A stretch of DNA of 64,000 bases from an archaeon (GCA_021819035.1 JAKASL010000001.1:1-64000), one strand, 5' to 3'; positions 42,403-51,828 are shown, counted from the stretch's first letter. Numbers and translations are program-made. The notes: generated from the sequence alone by a model not told the origin.

Positions 42403-43265
42403 CCAGCAATGCCTTTCCTTCCCATCTTGGAATAGACCGTGAGCGCTGCAAGGTAGAATCCAAGAAATATCGCGTATCCTATCCAGTTGTGGACCTCCCA
42501 GAATGCCGAGGCCCCATCGACGTAACCCACCCACATCAGGAGCAGTATCCTGAGCGAGTTAAGCAATGTCAATATCGCTACCCCCGCGACCGCTACGACA
42601 GCCGTCGACCGAATGTCCTTCTTCATGTCCAAGTGCATGAGACCAAGCAGACCGACGAAGGTGGTAATCGAAATGATACTCGAGCATCCTGGTGCAACGA
42701 AGCCGTTGACTACGTCGCCTGTCCTGGAAAACAGCTCGAACTGGGTGCCCTGCCAAGCCACCGGCAGTCGGGCTAGGCCGACGAACCTTGAAGCCATGAC
42801 CGATGATGCGTAGGCCAGCGGCTCACCGAAAGCCCACTGGAGCGCAAACGGCGCACCTACCCCGACAGTATAGATGGCGGCATAGGGGAGCAGGAATCCC
42901 TTCGTCAGAGGGTTAATGACCAGCGAAGCGGCATACATGGTGAAGATGACTGAAATGCCAGCTGTCTCCACCGTCTTGCCTGTGTAAGGCTCAGACAGCC
43001 ACAGCGCCACCAAGATACCTGCGCCGAGAGCCCGTATCCAGAGCTCGGACGCCAGCCCACCTTCGGCATCAAGGAGGCCGCGTAGCTCCTTCCACTTCAG
43101 TGCGAAGATGAGGGTCAACAGGGCAGCGAAGGGGACGGCTGGGAAGACGCTGCCGAACGTGTCCCCCAGTGACTGGCCCAGAAGACTAAGGAAGCTCGGC
43201 GCGGTGGCTAGTGATAGGGCTGCTCCTGCTCCGACCCAAACGGCGAACCTGACTGCAGCTTTCAA
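42366..43265 (-). CDS. Archaeosortase/exosortase-family transpeptidase
   Basis: 299 residues with about eight membrane helices. The catalytic triad of the family is visible: Cys194 in A-P-G-C-S-S-I, Arg239 in N-S-L-R-I, His259 in V-H-N-W-I-G-Y. Archaeosortases cut C-terminal sorting signals and link surface proteins to lipid. Its probable substrate, with a PEF signal, is the next gene upstream, only 16 bases away on the same strand. The 3' end overlaps the end of the EndoQ pseudogene by 37 bases. Confidence 0.9.
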   Translation of the reverse strand: MKAAVRFAVWVGAGAALSLATAPSFLSLLGQSLGDTFGSVFPAVPFAALLTLIFALKWKELRGLLDAEGGLASELWIRALGAGILVALWLSEPYTGKTVETAGISVIFTMYAASLVINPLTKGFLLPYAAIYTVGVGAPFALQWAFGEPLAYASSVMASRFVGLARLPVAWQGTQFELFSRTGDVVNGFVAPGCSSIISITTFVGLLGLMHLDMKKDIRSTAVVAVAGVAILTLLNSLRILLLMWVGYVDGASAFWEVHNWIGYAIFLGFYLAALTVYSKMGRKGIAGYSSSGTTYTPS

Positions 43266-43281
43266 TGGCTGGCCACATTCA

Positions 43282-43968
43282 CTATGGATGCAGGCGCATC
43301 CCCGATGGGGTCCTTTTCATCATTAGGTAGGCCGAGACTATCACGAAGACGGTGATGCCTACCATCGCAGCCTGGAACGGGAACTCAGGTATCCCACTGC
43401 TGCCCTTGGTGGAACTGGAAACCGGAATTGTGGTGCTGGAAACCGAGGTTGTGGAGTTGAGGACCGAGTTGGTTGAACTGGAAGATGTCGTGGTGGCAGT
43501 CGTGGTGCTCTGGTTGCCCGTTGTGCTCGCGCCGCTAGATGTGCTCGAACTGGTAGATGTGACCACGGACGGCGCGTATTCGAAAGTGGCTGTGGCGTTT
43601 ACCTGTGGAGGATATGCTCCCCAGGTTGCGTTCACAGTGTATGTCCCGGCAACCCATGCTGAAGTCCCGCCTGCGACGAAGGTGTAGTTGTAGAGACCAG
43701 TGGCGACACCAACTGGTGCTTCTCCCGGAGCAACTATGGTGCCGTGCGGGTTGATTATCTCTAAGAAGACTGCAGTGTTCGGGCCTGGGGGTGGCGCCAC
43801 CTTGCCTGCTACATGAATTGCCTGTCCGCTCACATACGAAGACCTGTCCGTTGAGACAGTTAGTGTGTATGACGTCTGGGCAACTGCGCCCTGGGCAGCC
43901 AAGGAGATGGCCAAGACAAGCAGCAGAGCCGATGCTGCGTAGTCCCTATGTGTCACGACTGGGTTCAA
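43282..43968 (-). CDS. PEF-type sorted surface protein
   Basis: 228 residues. A signal peptide (about 1-31, ending A-V-A-Q), a beta-sandwich domain (32-132) like MG2/Ig surface modules, a Ser/Thr-rich linker (134-191) suited to glycosylation, then P-E-F-P-F-Q at 194-199, a membrane helix and K-R. That tripartite end is the PEF-CTERM signal recognised by archaeosortases. The start is TTG at 43966-43968, about 20 bases after GATTATATAC. It is in one unit with the archaeosortase gene and is very likely its substrate. Confidence 0.88.
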   Translation of the reverse strand: MNPVVTHRDYAASALLLVLAISLAAQGAVAQTSYTLTVSTDRSSYVSGQAIHVAGKVAPPPGPNTAVFLEIINPHGTIVAPGEAPVGVATGLYNYTFVAGGTSAWVAGTYTVNATWGAYPPQVNATATFEYAPSVVTSTSSSTSSGASTTGNQSTTTATTTSSSSTNSVLNSTTSVSSTTIPVSSSTKGSSGIPEFPFQAAMVGITVFVIVSAYLMMKRTPSGMRLHP

Positions 43969-44026
43969 TCGCCATCTCTGTATATAATCCTAACAGCTTG
44001 ACGACCAATTCAGAAGTTGGTGTGTG

Positions 44027-44157
44027 TGGGGGTAGTCGGATTTGAACCGACGGTCTACAGGTTTCTTAGGCAGCTCCAATGTCAAGTCATCCACGTTTCC
44101 GTGTCAGCCATTGGTGTCACTGGAGCCTGTCGCCCTGCCTGGCTGGGCTATACCCCC
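44027..44157 (-). tRNA. tRNA-Trp(CCA) with 57-base canonical intron
   Basis: Acceptor GGGGGTA (44151-44157) pairs with TACCCCC (44028-44034), discriminator A at 44027. Anticodon stem ACAGG/CCTGT, loop C-T-C-C-A-G + A, anticodon CCA (44121-44123). The 57-base intron lies at 44063-44119 between positions 37 and 38, giving a 74-base mature tRNA. The intron holds CTGA, GGATGAC and CTAA motifs that resemble parts of a box C/D guide, as in the tRNA-Trp introns of Euryarchaeota; this is only suggestive. An upstream CTCTAAAGG may be the promoter. Confidence 0.9.
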
Positions 44158-44204
44158 AACACGGCCTCCAGGCCGACCATCAGCTGCCTTTAGAGTTTCC
44201 CAGG

Positions 44205-44483
44205 TCACCCGGCGAGGTTCCATGGCTTCCCCCCATGGACCACGCTCTCCGGCAGCCTTGAGCCCCACCTCTCGAGGAAACCAATATCCTCCTTCCTGTT
44301 CCTCAGGCTGTCTGGGAGCATCACCGGAATCTCGTCAACTATGGGGTAGTATCTCCCGCACTGAGAGCAAAGGAGGACACCGTCGACCACTACGTCCGTC
44401 TCTCTGACGTTGAACTCAATCATCTCCAAAGGGTAGTGCTTGTCTATGGGGCAGGCGAGTATGTCCAGGAGCTTCCTCTGCAT
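44205..44483 (-). CDS. Trm112-like zinc protein
   Basis: 92 residues. M-Q-R-K-L-L-D-I-L-A-C-P-I-D-K opens the protein, C-S-Q-C-G-R-Y-Y-P-I-V-D-E-I-P-V-M-L-P closes the zinc fold: the Trm112/UPF0434 pattern. In archaea and eukaryotes Trm112 is a small partner that activates several methyltransferases for tRNA, rRNA and release factor. The C-terminal 25 residues form a helix. It stands alone between tRNA-Trp and the DUF1512 gene. Confidence 0.85.
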   Translation of the reverse strand: MQRKLLDILACPIDKHYPLEMIEFNVRETDVVVDGVLLCSQCGRYYPIVDEIPVMLPDSLRNRKEDIGFLERWGSRLPESVVHGGKPWNLAG

Positions 44484-44764
44484 GCTTATGGACGCTTGAA
44501 GTCCTGTAAAAAACTCTTGGTGAGCCGGGAAACGTTAATCTACCTCTGGAGGGCCCCTCCGCCTCAGCCGGCCATAGCGCGTGGGTCCGACCCAGACTCG
44601 TTCCGATCCTGGCAGTCAAACCGCGCGTCGCCCCGGTGCTACTGACTTCCGAAAGGAGTCGGGAAGCCGAGGTGCCGGCGCCTTCTCCTAAAACGCCTGC
44701 TTACACCGAAGGCATCCCACAGAACATTTAAGTCCGGGTTTACGACGTCGAATCAGATAATCTC

Positions 44765-45889
44765 ATGTCTATACTTGAGGGTGGAATCCTCCAGGTGTTC
44801 GCAGGGATCAACACCTCAGACCTTGTCACCGTCGTGTGGATTGGCTTCTTCGCCCTTACCTTCCTTTACCAGACCAGGATACAATCATACATGGCTCTTA
44901 GCGAAATCAGCAGGGGCCTCAACAAGCTCAAGGTAATGAAGGACAAGGCAAGAAAGGACGCCATAGACTACCTTGTCAACGTCGGTAAGGCGCCAGGCGA
45001 CCCCTCCCAGAGGGTAGACCAATTCCTCGACTACGTCGCAATCATGCCCGTAGACATGGATCCAGCTGGCATCGTGGGGAAGGTTGACCACATCGTAACG
45101 ACCAACAACGACAGGGTAAGAGCGGAAGTCGGCGCCTTGCTCAAACAGAACAACCCAGTCACAGTGTCCATCAGCGAGAACCTGCTAGAGGTAGCCACAT
45201 CGCTAAACCAGATCCACAAAATCGTCCGCCACTACTATCTCCTTGGAAAGAAGACTAATTCGTACTTCACTCTCGTACAGTTACAGATGCTCATGCCGAT
45301 GATAATCCAGGAGGCGGACGCCCTCCTAAACGCCGTCGACTCCTTCAAGCTGGGGCAGCCAGTCGGAGACGGGATTGGCCCTATCGTGGTTTCCAGGTTC
45401 ATGGCCGGGAAAGAGAAGCGCGTCATAGCCAAAGACACCGTGATGACCATCACGGAGTACAAGGGTCGAAAACTCTACGTCCTGAAGGCTGATGGGCCGA
45501 TGGCCTACGTGGGGCAGCCCGGCGTAGCCATCCAAAAGATCGTCGGGGAGATGGGCGTCAAACCCAGTGCCATCGTGATGATCGATGCGGCGCTGAAGCT
45601 CGAGGGGGAGAAGACAGGGGAGATAGCTGAGGGTGTCGGCGCCGCGATTGGGGGAATCGGCGTCGAGAAGTTCCAGATAGAGGAGGCTGCAACCAGAGTC
45701 AAGGTCCCGCTCTATGCCATACTAGTGAAGCAGAGCATCCTCGAAGCGATTACAGTGATGAGAAAGGAGATTGCAGAGGCTGCGGACAAGGTCACGCAGG
45801 TCCTGAACAGGGTCATCGAAGAGAAGACGAAGGAAGGAGACGACGTAGTGGTGGCCGGAATAGGTAACACACTGGGTGTAGCGCAATGA
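44765..45889 (+). CDS. DUF1512 family protein
   Basis: 374 residues. An N-terminal membrane helix (about 20-38, V-T-V-V-W-I-G-F-F-A-L-T-F-L) precedes a large conserved domain ending G-D-D-V-V-V-A-G-I-G-N-T. It matches the archaeal DUF1512 family, which has no known function. The soluble part, with its G-V-G-A-A-I-G-G-I-G-V-E-K-F region, presumably faces the cytoplasm. AACATTTAAGTC near 44724-44735 is a likely TATA box. The next gene overlaps by 4 bases. Confidence 0.82.
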   Translation: MSILEGGILQVFAGINTSDLVTVVWIGFFALTFLYQTRIQSYMALSEISRGLNKLKVMKDKARKDAIDYLVNVGKAPGDPSQRVDQFLDYVAIMPVDMDPAGIVGKVDHIVTTNNDRVRAEVGALLKQNNPVTVSISENLLEVATSLNQIHKIVRHYYLLGKKTNSYFTLVQLQMLMPMIIQEADALLNAVDSFKLGQPVGDGIGPIVVSRFMAGKEKRVIAKDTVMTITEYKGRKLYVLKADGPMAYVGQPGVAIQKIVGEMGVKPSAIVMIDAALKLEGEKTGEIAEGVGAAIGGIGVEKFQIEEAATRVKVPLYAILVKQSILEAITVMRKEIAEAADKVTQVLNRVIEEKTKEGDDVVVAGIGNTLGVAQ

Positions 45890-46089
45890 TGAGCTCTGTC
45901 CCAGGCCCAGACAAAAAGTCGAAACTGCTCGTCTACACAATCGAGGAGTGCCCCGTCTGTGGGCAAAAGACAAAGCGGGCGTTTGCCGTTGGGGACTACG
46001 TGACGAAGGAGGCTGCGAAGTGCTCGAAGTGCGGGAACCCTACACGGATAGGCCTGGTTTACGCCGAAAGCATGAAGCAGTCAGGTTAG
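45886..46089 (+). CDS. Small zinc-ribbon protein coupled to DUF1512
   Basis: 67 residues: C-P-V-C-G and C-S-K-C-G-N about 24 residues apart form one zinc ribbon. The start overlaps the DUF1512 stop by 4 bases, so the two are coupled and probably partners. It overlaps the convergent MetAP gene by 9 bases. No function known. Confidence 0.75.
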   Translation: MMSSVPGPDKKSKLLVYTIEECPVCGQKTKRAFAVGDYVTKEAAKCSKCGNPTRIGLVYAESMKQSG

Positions 46090-46983
46090 GACCACGAGGC
46101 CGTCCTCGTCGAGGGCCATCGTGTGCTCGAACTGCGCCACCGGGCTGCCTGAAGCCTCCACCAATGTTGGATACGCCCTTGCGATTTTCTTGGCCACCAG
46201 CCTATCGACCAAATCGGAGACCTTCCTTGCGCCTAACTCTGCGGCGTACCACCGCGGGGTGAACGGGAGGGTCTTGCGCTCATCCCATACCATGTCGGCG
46301 AACGAGTCCACCTCGGGAGTCCCGGTCTTCTTCCTCGCTACAATGGAGAATATGGTCCTCGATGAACCGTCGACTACATAGCCCGCCGCAGTCCCGAGCG
46401 TGAGGAACGGCTCGATGGCGAAAACTTCACCTTTCCTCAGCGTCTGCATACCAGGCATATACAGATTGGGTATGCTCTTCCCGGCGTGTACTATGTATCT
46501 GTCCACAGTATGCCCGGTGAGGTTCTCAATGGTCTTGAACCCAAAGCGCGCCGCTTCCCGGTGAATCTCTCTCCCAATCTCGCCCGCCCTCGGGTCCTTC
46601 CTTGCAGCGGCTATCGCCGCCTCTAGAGACCTCTCTGTCGCTTCGAGGAGGAGGTTGTAGTCCGGGTTGTATGTGACGCTCACCGAAGTGTCGGTGATAT
46701 ACCCGTCTACATGGACACCGAAGTCAACCTTCACGAGATCGTCTTCGCGAAAGACCGAATCGACGCCGTCCTGAGGAGCGTAGTGAGCAGTCACCTCGTT
46801 GACCCCGATTCCGGTGGGGAATGCCAGTTTACCTCCGCGTGACTCTACCTCTCTCTTTACCAGGTCAGAAATCGCGAGGTACGCGACGCCAGGCTTGACC
46901 GCCGACCTCACGACCGACTTCACTTCGCTGGTGATCTTACCAGATTTCCGATATCCTTCAGGAAGCAGTCCCAACTCTCTCAC
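46081..46983 (-). CDS. map: Methionine aminopeptidase, type II
   Basis: 300 residues. The metal ligands are visible in V-D-F-G-V-H-V-D-G-Y-I-T-D-T (two Asp), N-L-T-G-H (His), I-E-P-F (Glu) and Q-F-E-H-T (Glu). The roughly 60-residue insert after E-N-L-T-G-H is the type II form of Archaea and Eukarya. It removes the initiator Met. The GTG start (46981-46983) follows CTGCATAAAGG by about 20-25 bases, so leaderless. Confidence 0.95.
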   Translation of the reverse strand: MRELGLLPEGYRKSGKITSEVKSVVRSAVKPGVAYLAISDLVKREVESRGGKLAFPTGIGVNEVTAHYAPQDGVDSVFREDDLVKVDFGVHVDGYITDTSVSVTYNPDYNLLLEATERSLEAAIAAARKDPRAGEIGREIHREAARFGFKTIENLTGHTVDRYIVHAGKSIPNLYMPGMQTLRKGEVFAIEPFLTLGTAAGYVVDGSSRTIFSIVARKKTGTPEVDSFADMVWDERKTLPFTPRWYAAELGARKVSDLVDRLVAKKIARAYPTLVEASGSPVAQFEHTMALDEDGLVVLT

Positions 46984-47056
46984 AAATCCTTTATGCAGTT
47001 ACTGAGTCAGTGGGTGCGCACGTGGTATTTCAATTGATTTACAGGGTGTCTCCCCA

Positions 47057-47557
47057 GTGAGATACAAGACCGTAGCGACGGGGGGAACGTTCGACCACAT
47101 CCACAGAGGCCACATCGCGCTCCTCTCCAAGAGCTTCGAGGTCGGGGACCGCGTGGTGATAGGCGTCACTTCTGACGAGTTCGCGCTGAAGGAAGGCAAG
47201 AACCCTGATCAGAGCTACGAAAAGCGCACCGTAGCCTTGAGCGCACTCATCGAGAAGAGATATCCCGGCAGAGACTACATCGTCGCCAAACTCGACGACT
47301 ACTTCGGTCCGGGCATCGCATCTCCCGAGGTAGAGGCGATAGTGGTGACCCAGGAGACAGCAAAGCGTGTCCCTATAGCCAACAGGCTCAGGAAGGCCAA
47401 CGGCTACCCTCCGCTAGAGGTCGTCGTCGTGGATTACGTCCTTGCTGACGACTCGAAGCCTATCTCTTCTACCAGAATAAGGCTAGGAGAGATAGACGCC
47501 GAAGGGAGGCTCACAAGACGGTCGGGGTTCAAGGGGAGAAATCCTCCTCCCGAGTAG
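47057..47557 (+). CDS. coaD: Phosphopantetheine adenylyltransferase, archaeal type
   Basis: 166 residues. G-G-T-F-D-H-I-H-R-G-H at 10-20 is the nucleotidyltransferase HxGH motif, and I-S-S-T-R-I-R-L-G-E-I near the end closes the ATP site. It transfers AMP to phosphopantetheine in CoA synthesis. The start is GTG 47057. It lies 30 bases before trpS on the same strand. Confidence 0.9.
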   Translation: MRYKTVATGGTFDHIHRGHIALLSKSFEVGDRVVIGVTSDEFALKEGKNPDQSYEKRTVALSALIEKRYPGRDYIVAKLDDYFGPGIASPEVEAIVVTQETAKRVPIANRLRKANGYPPLEVVVVDYVLADDSKPISSTRIRLGEIDAEGRLTRRSGFKGRNPPPE

Positions 47558-47587
47558 TTAAATCAGAACGCCTGCAGGCGAGTCAGT

Positions 47588-48718
47588 GTGGAGAAGGACA
47601 GGCTCGATCCGTGGGGGACGACCGTGGTCAAGGACTACGGCCGTTTGCAGTCTGAGTTCGGTATCGAAGCGCTCGCCCCCCTTGTTCCTCGTTTCAAGGC
47701 TCCGAGCCATCACATAAGCCGGGGGATTGACTTCGGACAGAGAGACCTGGCCAGGGTCCTCGACGCAATAGACAGCCGCAAGCCTTACGCTGTGATGAGC
47801 GGCATCAAGCCTGACGGGGTCTTCCACCTGGGAAACAAGTTGACTGCCGACGACATGGTCTACTTCCAGTCCCTCTCTAAGAAAGGGGTCGTCTACTACT
47901 CCATCGCCGACGTGGAAGCTTACACAGACAACGGCCTTTCGTTCAACGAATCATCCAAGACGGCGGTAAGAAACGTGGCCGACATCCTCGCCCTGGGGCT
48001 CGATCCCGACCGTGCCGTCGTGTACAAGCAGAGCGAAGAGATGAGAGTGATGAGGATGTCGACAATCTTCTCACGTGCAGTAACCAACAACATGATGAAG
48101 GCGATTTACGGAGAACGACAGCTAGGACTCTACATCTCCGCGCTCATACAGGCAGGGGACATCCTCATGCCACAGCTCCCGGAGTTTGGTGGGCCGAAGC
48201 CGGTCCTGGTCCCAGTGGGGGCCGACCAAGACCCACACATCAGGTTATCCAGGGATCTTGCCAACCGCTATCATTCAGAGTTCGGGTTCATACCTCCGTC
48301 TGCCATCTACCATCGGCTTGAACTGGCGCTCACGGGAGGACAGAAGATGTCAAAGCGGGACCCTGAGTCTGGCTTCGCTCTGGACGACACGTCAGCTGAC
48401 GCGTCGAAGAGGATCAGGTCAGCCTACACCGGAGGGAGGGACACCGTGGAAGAGCAGCGCAGATTCGGAGGTAGACCTGACATCTGCCCCATCTACGACC
48501 TCTATCGTTTCCACTTCGCCAAGGACGACGAGCACGTCCAGAGGGTGAACTACGAGTGTACGAAGGGGATACGCCTTTGCGGCGAATGCAAACAGGAAGT
48601 CATAGGAACTGTAAAGACGTTCTTGGAAGAGCACCACAGGAAACGTGATGCATTGATGAAAGATGCGGCCGAGCTCCTGGCTAAGAACAGAGCCTACCTC
48701 TCGTCAGGGGGAAAGTAA
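47588..48718 (+). CDS. trpS: Tryptophanyl-tRNA synthetase
   Basis: 376 residues of class I. The HIGH element appears as F-H-L-G-N near 77, the KMSKS loop as K-M-S-K-R-D near 256. The helix ending D-Q-D-P-H-I-R-L-S-R-D is typical of the archaeal/eukaryal form. The start is GTG 47588, about 22-28 bases after AGTTAAATC, so leaderless. It begins the unit trpS-pheS-pheT. Its substrate tRNA-Trp lies 3.4 kb to the left. Confidence 0.95.
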   Translation: MEKDRLDPWGTTVVKDYGRLQSEFGIEALAPLVPRFKAPSHHISRGIDFGQRDLARVLDAIDSRKPYAVMSGIKPDGVFHLGNKLTADDMVYFQSLSKKGVVYYSIADVEAYTDNGLSFNESSKTAVRNVADILALGLDPDRAVVYKQSEEMRVMRMSTIFSRAVTNNMMKAIYGERQLGLYISALIQAGDILMPQLPEFGGPKPVLVPVGADQDPHIRLSRDLANRYHSEFGFIPPSAIYHRLELALTGGQKMSKRDPESGFALDDTSADASKRIRSAYTGGRDTVEEQRRFGGRPDICPIYDLYRFHFAKDDEHVQRVNYECTKGIRLCGECKQEVIGTVKTFLEEHHRKRDALMKDAAELLAKNRAYLSSGGK

Positions 48719-48725
48719 ACCAGAA

Positions 48726-50207
48726 ATGTCGAGCGCACTCCATCCGCTCGAACGCAAGATTCTCTCGGCGCTCGCCCCGCTGGGGTCGGCCCCCTTCGAG
48801 GCGCTGGTCGCGGCCGCTTCGTTGAACGAGGACCAGGTCAGGCGAGCCCTCCAGTGGCTCGCATCGAAAGGGCTTGTCTCCATAGGCAGCTCAGTTGAGA
48901 GCAGGCTAGAGCTAGTCAGGGAGCCACCTGAGCTGGACCTGGTACGCCAAGTTAGCCAGGCGCCCGCGCCGCTCACAGTAGGAGGGCTGAGGGGCAAGTT
49001 CGAGTCCCCCGACGAGTTCTCCGCCGCCTTTGGGAGGGCGAGGGGCTCTGGCTGGATAAGGGTAGAAGAGGGACCGGCACAGGTCGTACGGGTTGCCGAC
49101 GCAGCTGGGATAGAGTCTCTCCGCTCTGTCGTACAGTCGATTGCCTCCGGCAAAGCAGAGGATGATATGACCAGCGAAGATGCGGGTATCATCTCAGACC
49201 TGCTGAAACGGGGGTTGGTCAGACGCGTCGAGACTCGCACGACCACCGTCGCCATCACTGACAAAGGCAGAAGCTCTTCCTCACTGGCGGCGGCCGCAGG
49301 TCTCATCGACAGGCTCACTCCGGATATCCTGGCTTCCGGGACCTGGAGGGACAGAAAACTACGCCCCATCGACGTCGAAGCGAAAGCCCCGAGCTTCTTC
49401 CCCGGAAGGCGCCACCCTGTCCGAGATTTCATCCGAGAAGTGCGGGAGGTGTATCTCTCTATGGGCTTCATCGAACTCCAGGGCGACAGCGTCCACCCTG
49501 CCTTCTGGAACTTCGATGCACTGTTCATCCCCCAGAATCACCCCGGACGGGAGATGCAGGACACCTTCTATCTGGACGGGCTGTCGGACACAGCGCTCAA
49601 ACGTTCCGGTGTAGTGGCGAAGGTGGCCTCGGTCCACGAAGATGGTTGGAAGACTGGGAGCAGGGGGTGGGGATATCGCTGGCGCATAGAGGAGGCCAGG
49701 CGGCTGGTACTCAGGACTCACAACACCGTCCTCTCTGTGAAGGCGCTGTCTGAGACAGGGGAACGGGAAACCAGGGTCTTCGCGGTATCGAAGGTCTACA
49801 GGAATGAAAACCTCGATTATAAGCATCTGGCAGAATTCTACCAGATGGACGGGATAATGGTAGGCGCGGGCCTCAACGTCAGGCACCTCATGGGGTTCCT
49901 CACCGAGTTCTACAAGAAGCTAGGGATGGCTGGCGTAAAACTGTGGCCAACCTACTTCCCCTACACGGAACCTTCCTTGCAGGTAGTCGGTTACTCAAAG
50001 GCGTTCAAGAGCTGGATAGAGCTTGGCGGGTCAGGGGTGTTCAGACCAGAGGTCACGCAACCGCTCGGCGTCAGAGTCCCTGTCCTTGCCTGGGGCCCCG
50101 GTATCGAGAGGTTGATGCTGATGCGGTTTGGCCTGGAGGACATGCGCGCGTTGTACGGCTCAGACTTATCCTGGCTCAGGAACAGGGGAGAGCTTGCCGG
50201 TAGTTAG
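48726..50207 (+). CDS. pheS: Phenylalanyl-tRNA synthetase alpha subunit
   Basis: About 493 residues from ATG 48726; the frame extends back to 48663 inside trpS, but the ATG follows GGGGGAAAG, a ribosome site. The N-terminus has winged-helix repeats typical of archaeal PheS. The class II core has H-P-V-R-D-F-I-R-E, F-W-N-F-D-A-L-F and the C-terminal motif 3 with W-G-P-G-I-E-R-L. It pairs with PheT to charge tRNA-Phe. Confidence 0.95.
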   Translation: MSSALHPLERKILSALAPLGSAPFEALVAAASLNEDQVRRALQWLASKGLVSIGSSVESRLELVREPPELDLVRQVSQAPAPLTVGGLRGKFESPDEFSAAFGRARGSGWIRVEEGPAQVVRVADAAGIESLRSVVQSIASGKAEDDMTSEDAGIISDLLKRGLVRRVETRTTTVAITDKGRSSSSLAAAAGLIDRLTPDILASGTWRDRKLRPIDVEAKAPSFFPGRRHPVRDFIREVREVYLSMGFIELQGDSVHPAFWNFDALFIPQNHPGREMQDTFYLDGLSDTALKRSGVVAKVASVHEDGWKTGSRGWGYRWRIEEARRLVLRTHNTVLSVKALSETGERETRVFAVSKVYRNENLDYKHLAEFYQMDGIMVGAGLNVRHLMGFLTEFYKKLGMAGVKLWPTYFPYTEPSLQVVGYSKAFKSWIELGGSGVFRPEVTQPLGVRVPVLAWGPGIERLMLMRFGLEDMRALYGSDLSWLRNRGELAGS

Positions 50208-51828
50208 ACTCGAGCTCTCGCGCTTCGCCGAGATGGTCGGGGCTGGTAAGGAGAAGATACTTGACCGGCTCCCCTACATCGGCCTCGACATAGAGGGTAC
50301 AGATAGCAGGTCAGTTCGCGTAGAGTATAGTCCCAACAGGCCCGACCTCGGAACAGACTATGGAATCGCGCGCGCCCTCAGAGGGCTTCTCGGGAAAGAG
50401 ACAGGGCTCCCGGAATTCCAGACCAAACCCACGGGAGTCGCCGTGACTGTGGACCGCAGGCTCGCCAAAGTCAGGCCTTACATAGCCTGCTGCGTGGCGA
50501 CCGGGCTCGACCTCGACGACGAAGATGTTAGACAGATAATCTCGCTCCAGGAGGACCTGCACAATGGTTTGGGACGCAAGCGGAAGGCAGTCGCAGTCGG
50601 CCTCCATGACCTCGACCGAATCTCCCCTCCGTTGTCCTACAGGGCGGTCCCATCCACCTTCGAGTTCATACCGTTGGATGGGGAGAAGCCATCATCCATC
50701 CGTTCCATCCTGTCTGACTCTTACGAGGGAAGGACCTATGGCCATGTCTTCAACAGAAGCAAGGTCTTCCCTGTCATCTCGGACTCAAAGGGGACGGTCC
50801 TCTCGTTCCCTCCGATAATCAACGGGAACGCCACCAAGGTCACGACTAGGACTAGGCGGATGTTCGTCGACGTCACGAGCACCAGCCAGAAGGATGGGGA
50901 CGACGTGCTTGCCATCTTGGCTACCACCCTTTCTGAGGCGGGGGGGAAGCTGGGGACGGTCGCAATAAAATACCCAAACAAAGCTAGGGTCACACCTGAC
51001 CTCGCACCAACCGCGCTTCCTTTCGACCTCGACCTTGTGAGGTCGGTTATCGGACTCGACCTCTCACGGAGGGAGATGCTTGCTTGCCTAGCAAGGAGTC
51101 GGATGGGCGTCAGGGGGAACATGGTCTTGGGTCCCAGGTATAGGATTGACCTTTTGCATCCGGTGGACGTCGCCGAGGAAGTCGCCTTGGGCTACGGGAT
51201 AGAACGCATCAAGCCCGTGTACCCGCCGAGCAATACTCCTGGGGCGCTCAACGAGTTCGAGAAGTTCCTCGACTCTGCGTCGACGGTGATGGCAGGAGCT
51301 GGGATGATAGAGATGATGACCTACGAGCTGACTGACAGAGGGTCCCTCTACGACTCCTTCGAGCGGTCGTCTTCTGAGAAGGTGACGGTCCAGAACCCGA
51401 AGAGCCTCGACCACTCGATGCTCAGGGATGCCCTCCTCCCGTCCTTGCTGGCGGCTCTGTCAGGAAACGTGAAGTCTGACTATCCACAGCGTGTCTTCGA
51501 GATTGGCAGGGTTTACACCCGTGCACTCGACGGCGTCAAGGAATTCTGGCACCTGGGCTGCCTCGTCGCCCACTCACAGGCTTCCTACACCGAGGCGAAA
51601 ATGTACCTAGAAGCGGCTTGCAGACTCCTGGCTGGGCTTGAGGTAGTAACCAAGGCGGCTGAGCACTGGGCGTTCTCACCCGGTCGCTGCGCGTCCGTCA
51701 CCGCGAAAGAGGAGGGGCTGGGATACATAGGCGAGCTGAGGCCTGGCACCATCGACGCCTTCGGGGTGGGAGTCCCTGTGTCGGGATTCGAAATTGACCT
51801 CTCGAAACTCTACGAACTGCTAAAATAG
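50194..51828 (+). CDS. pheT: Phenylalanyl-tRNA synthetase beta subunit
   Basis: About 544 residues from TTG 50194, inside the last codons of pheS (14-base overlap), giving the normal start P-V-V-R-L-E-L-S-R-F. It shows the B3/4 and B5 domains and a degenerate class II core (F-E-I-G-R-V-Y, then G-Y-I-G-E-L-R-P). The frame opens at 50128, but that part is the pheS tail. It edits Tyr-tRNA(Phe) and supports PheS. Confidence 0.94.
   Translation: MPVVRLELSRFAEMVGAGKEKILDRLPYIGLDIEGTDSRSVRVEYSPNRPDLGTDYGIARALRGLLGKETGLPEFQTKPTGVAVTVDRRLAKVRPYIACCVATGLDLDDEDVRQIISLQEDLHNGLGRKRKAVAVGLHDLDRISPPLSYRAVPSTFEFIPLDGEKPSSIRSILSDSYEGRTYGHVFNRSKVFPVISDSKGTVLSFPPIINGNATKVTTRTRRMFVDVTSTSQKDGDDVLAILATTLSEAGGKLGTVAIKYPNKARVTPDLAPTALPFDLDLVRSVIGLDLSRREMLACLARSRMGVRGNMVLGPRYRIDLLHPVDVAEEVALGYGIERIKPVYPPSNTPGALNEFEKFLDSASTVMAGAGMIEMMTYELTDRGSLYDSFERSSSEKVTVQNPKSLDHSMLRDALLPSLLAALSGNVKSDYPQRVFEIGRVYTRALDGVKEFWHLGCLVAHSQASYTEAKMYLEAACRLLAGLEVVTKAAEHWAFSPGRCASVTAKEEGLGYIGELRPGTIDAFGVGVPVSGFEIDLSKLYELLK

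Noticed and set aside
48704-49528. 274-codon minus-strand frame
   Set aside because: Shadow of pheS; Ser-rich and without motif.
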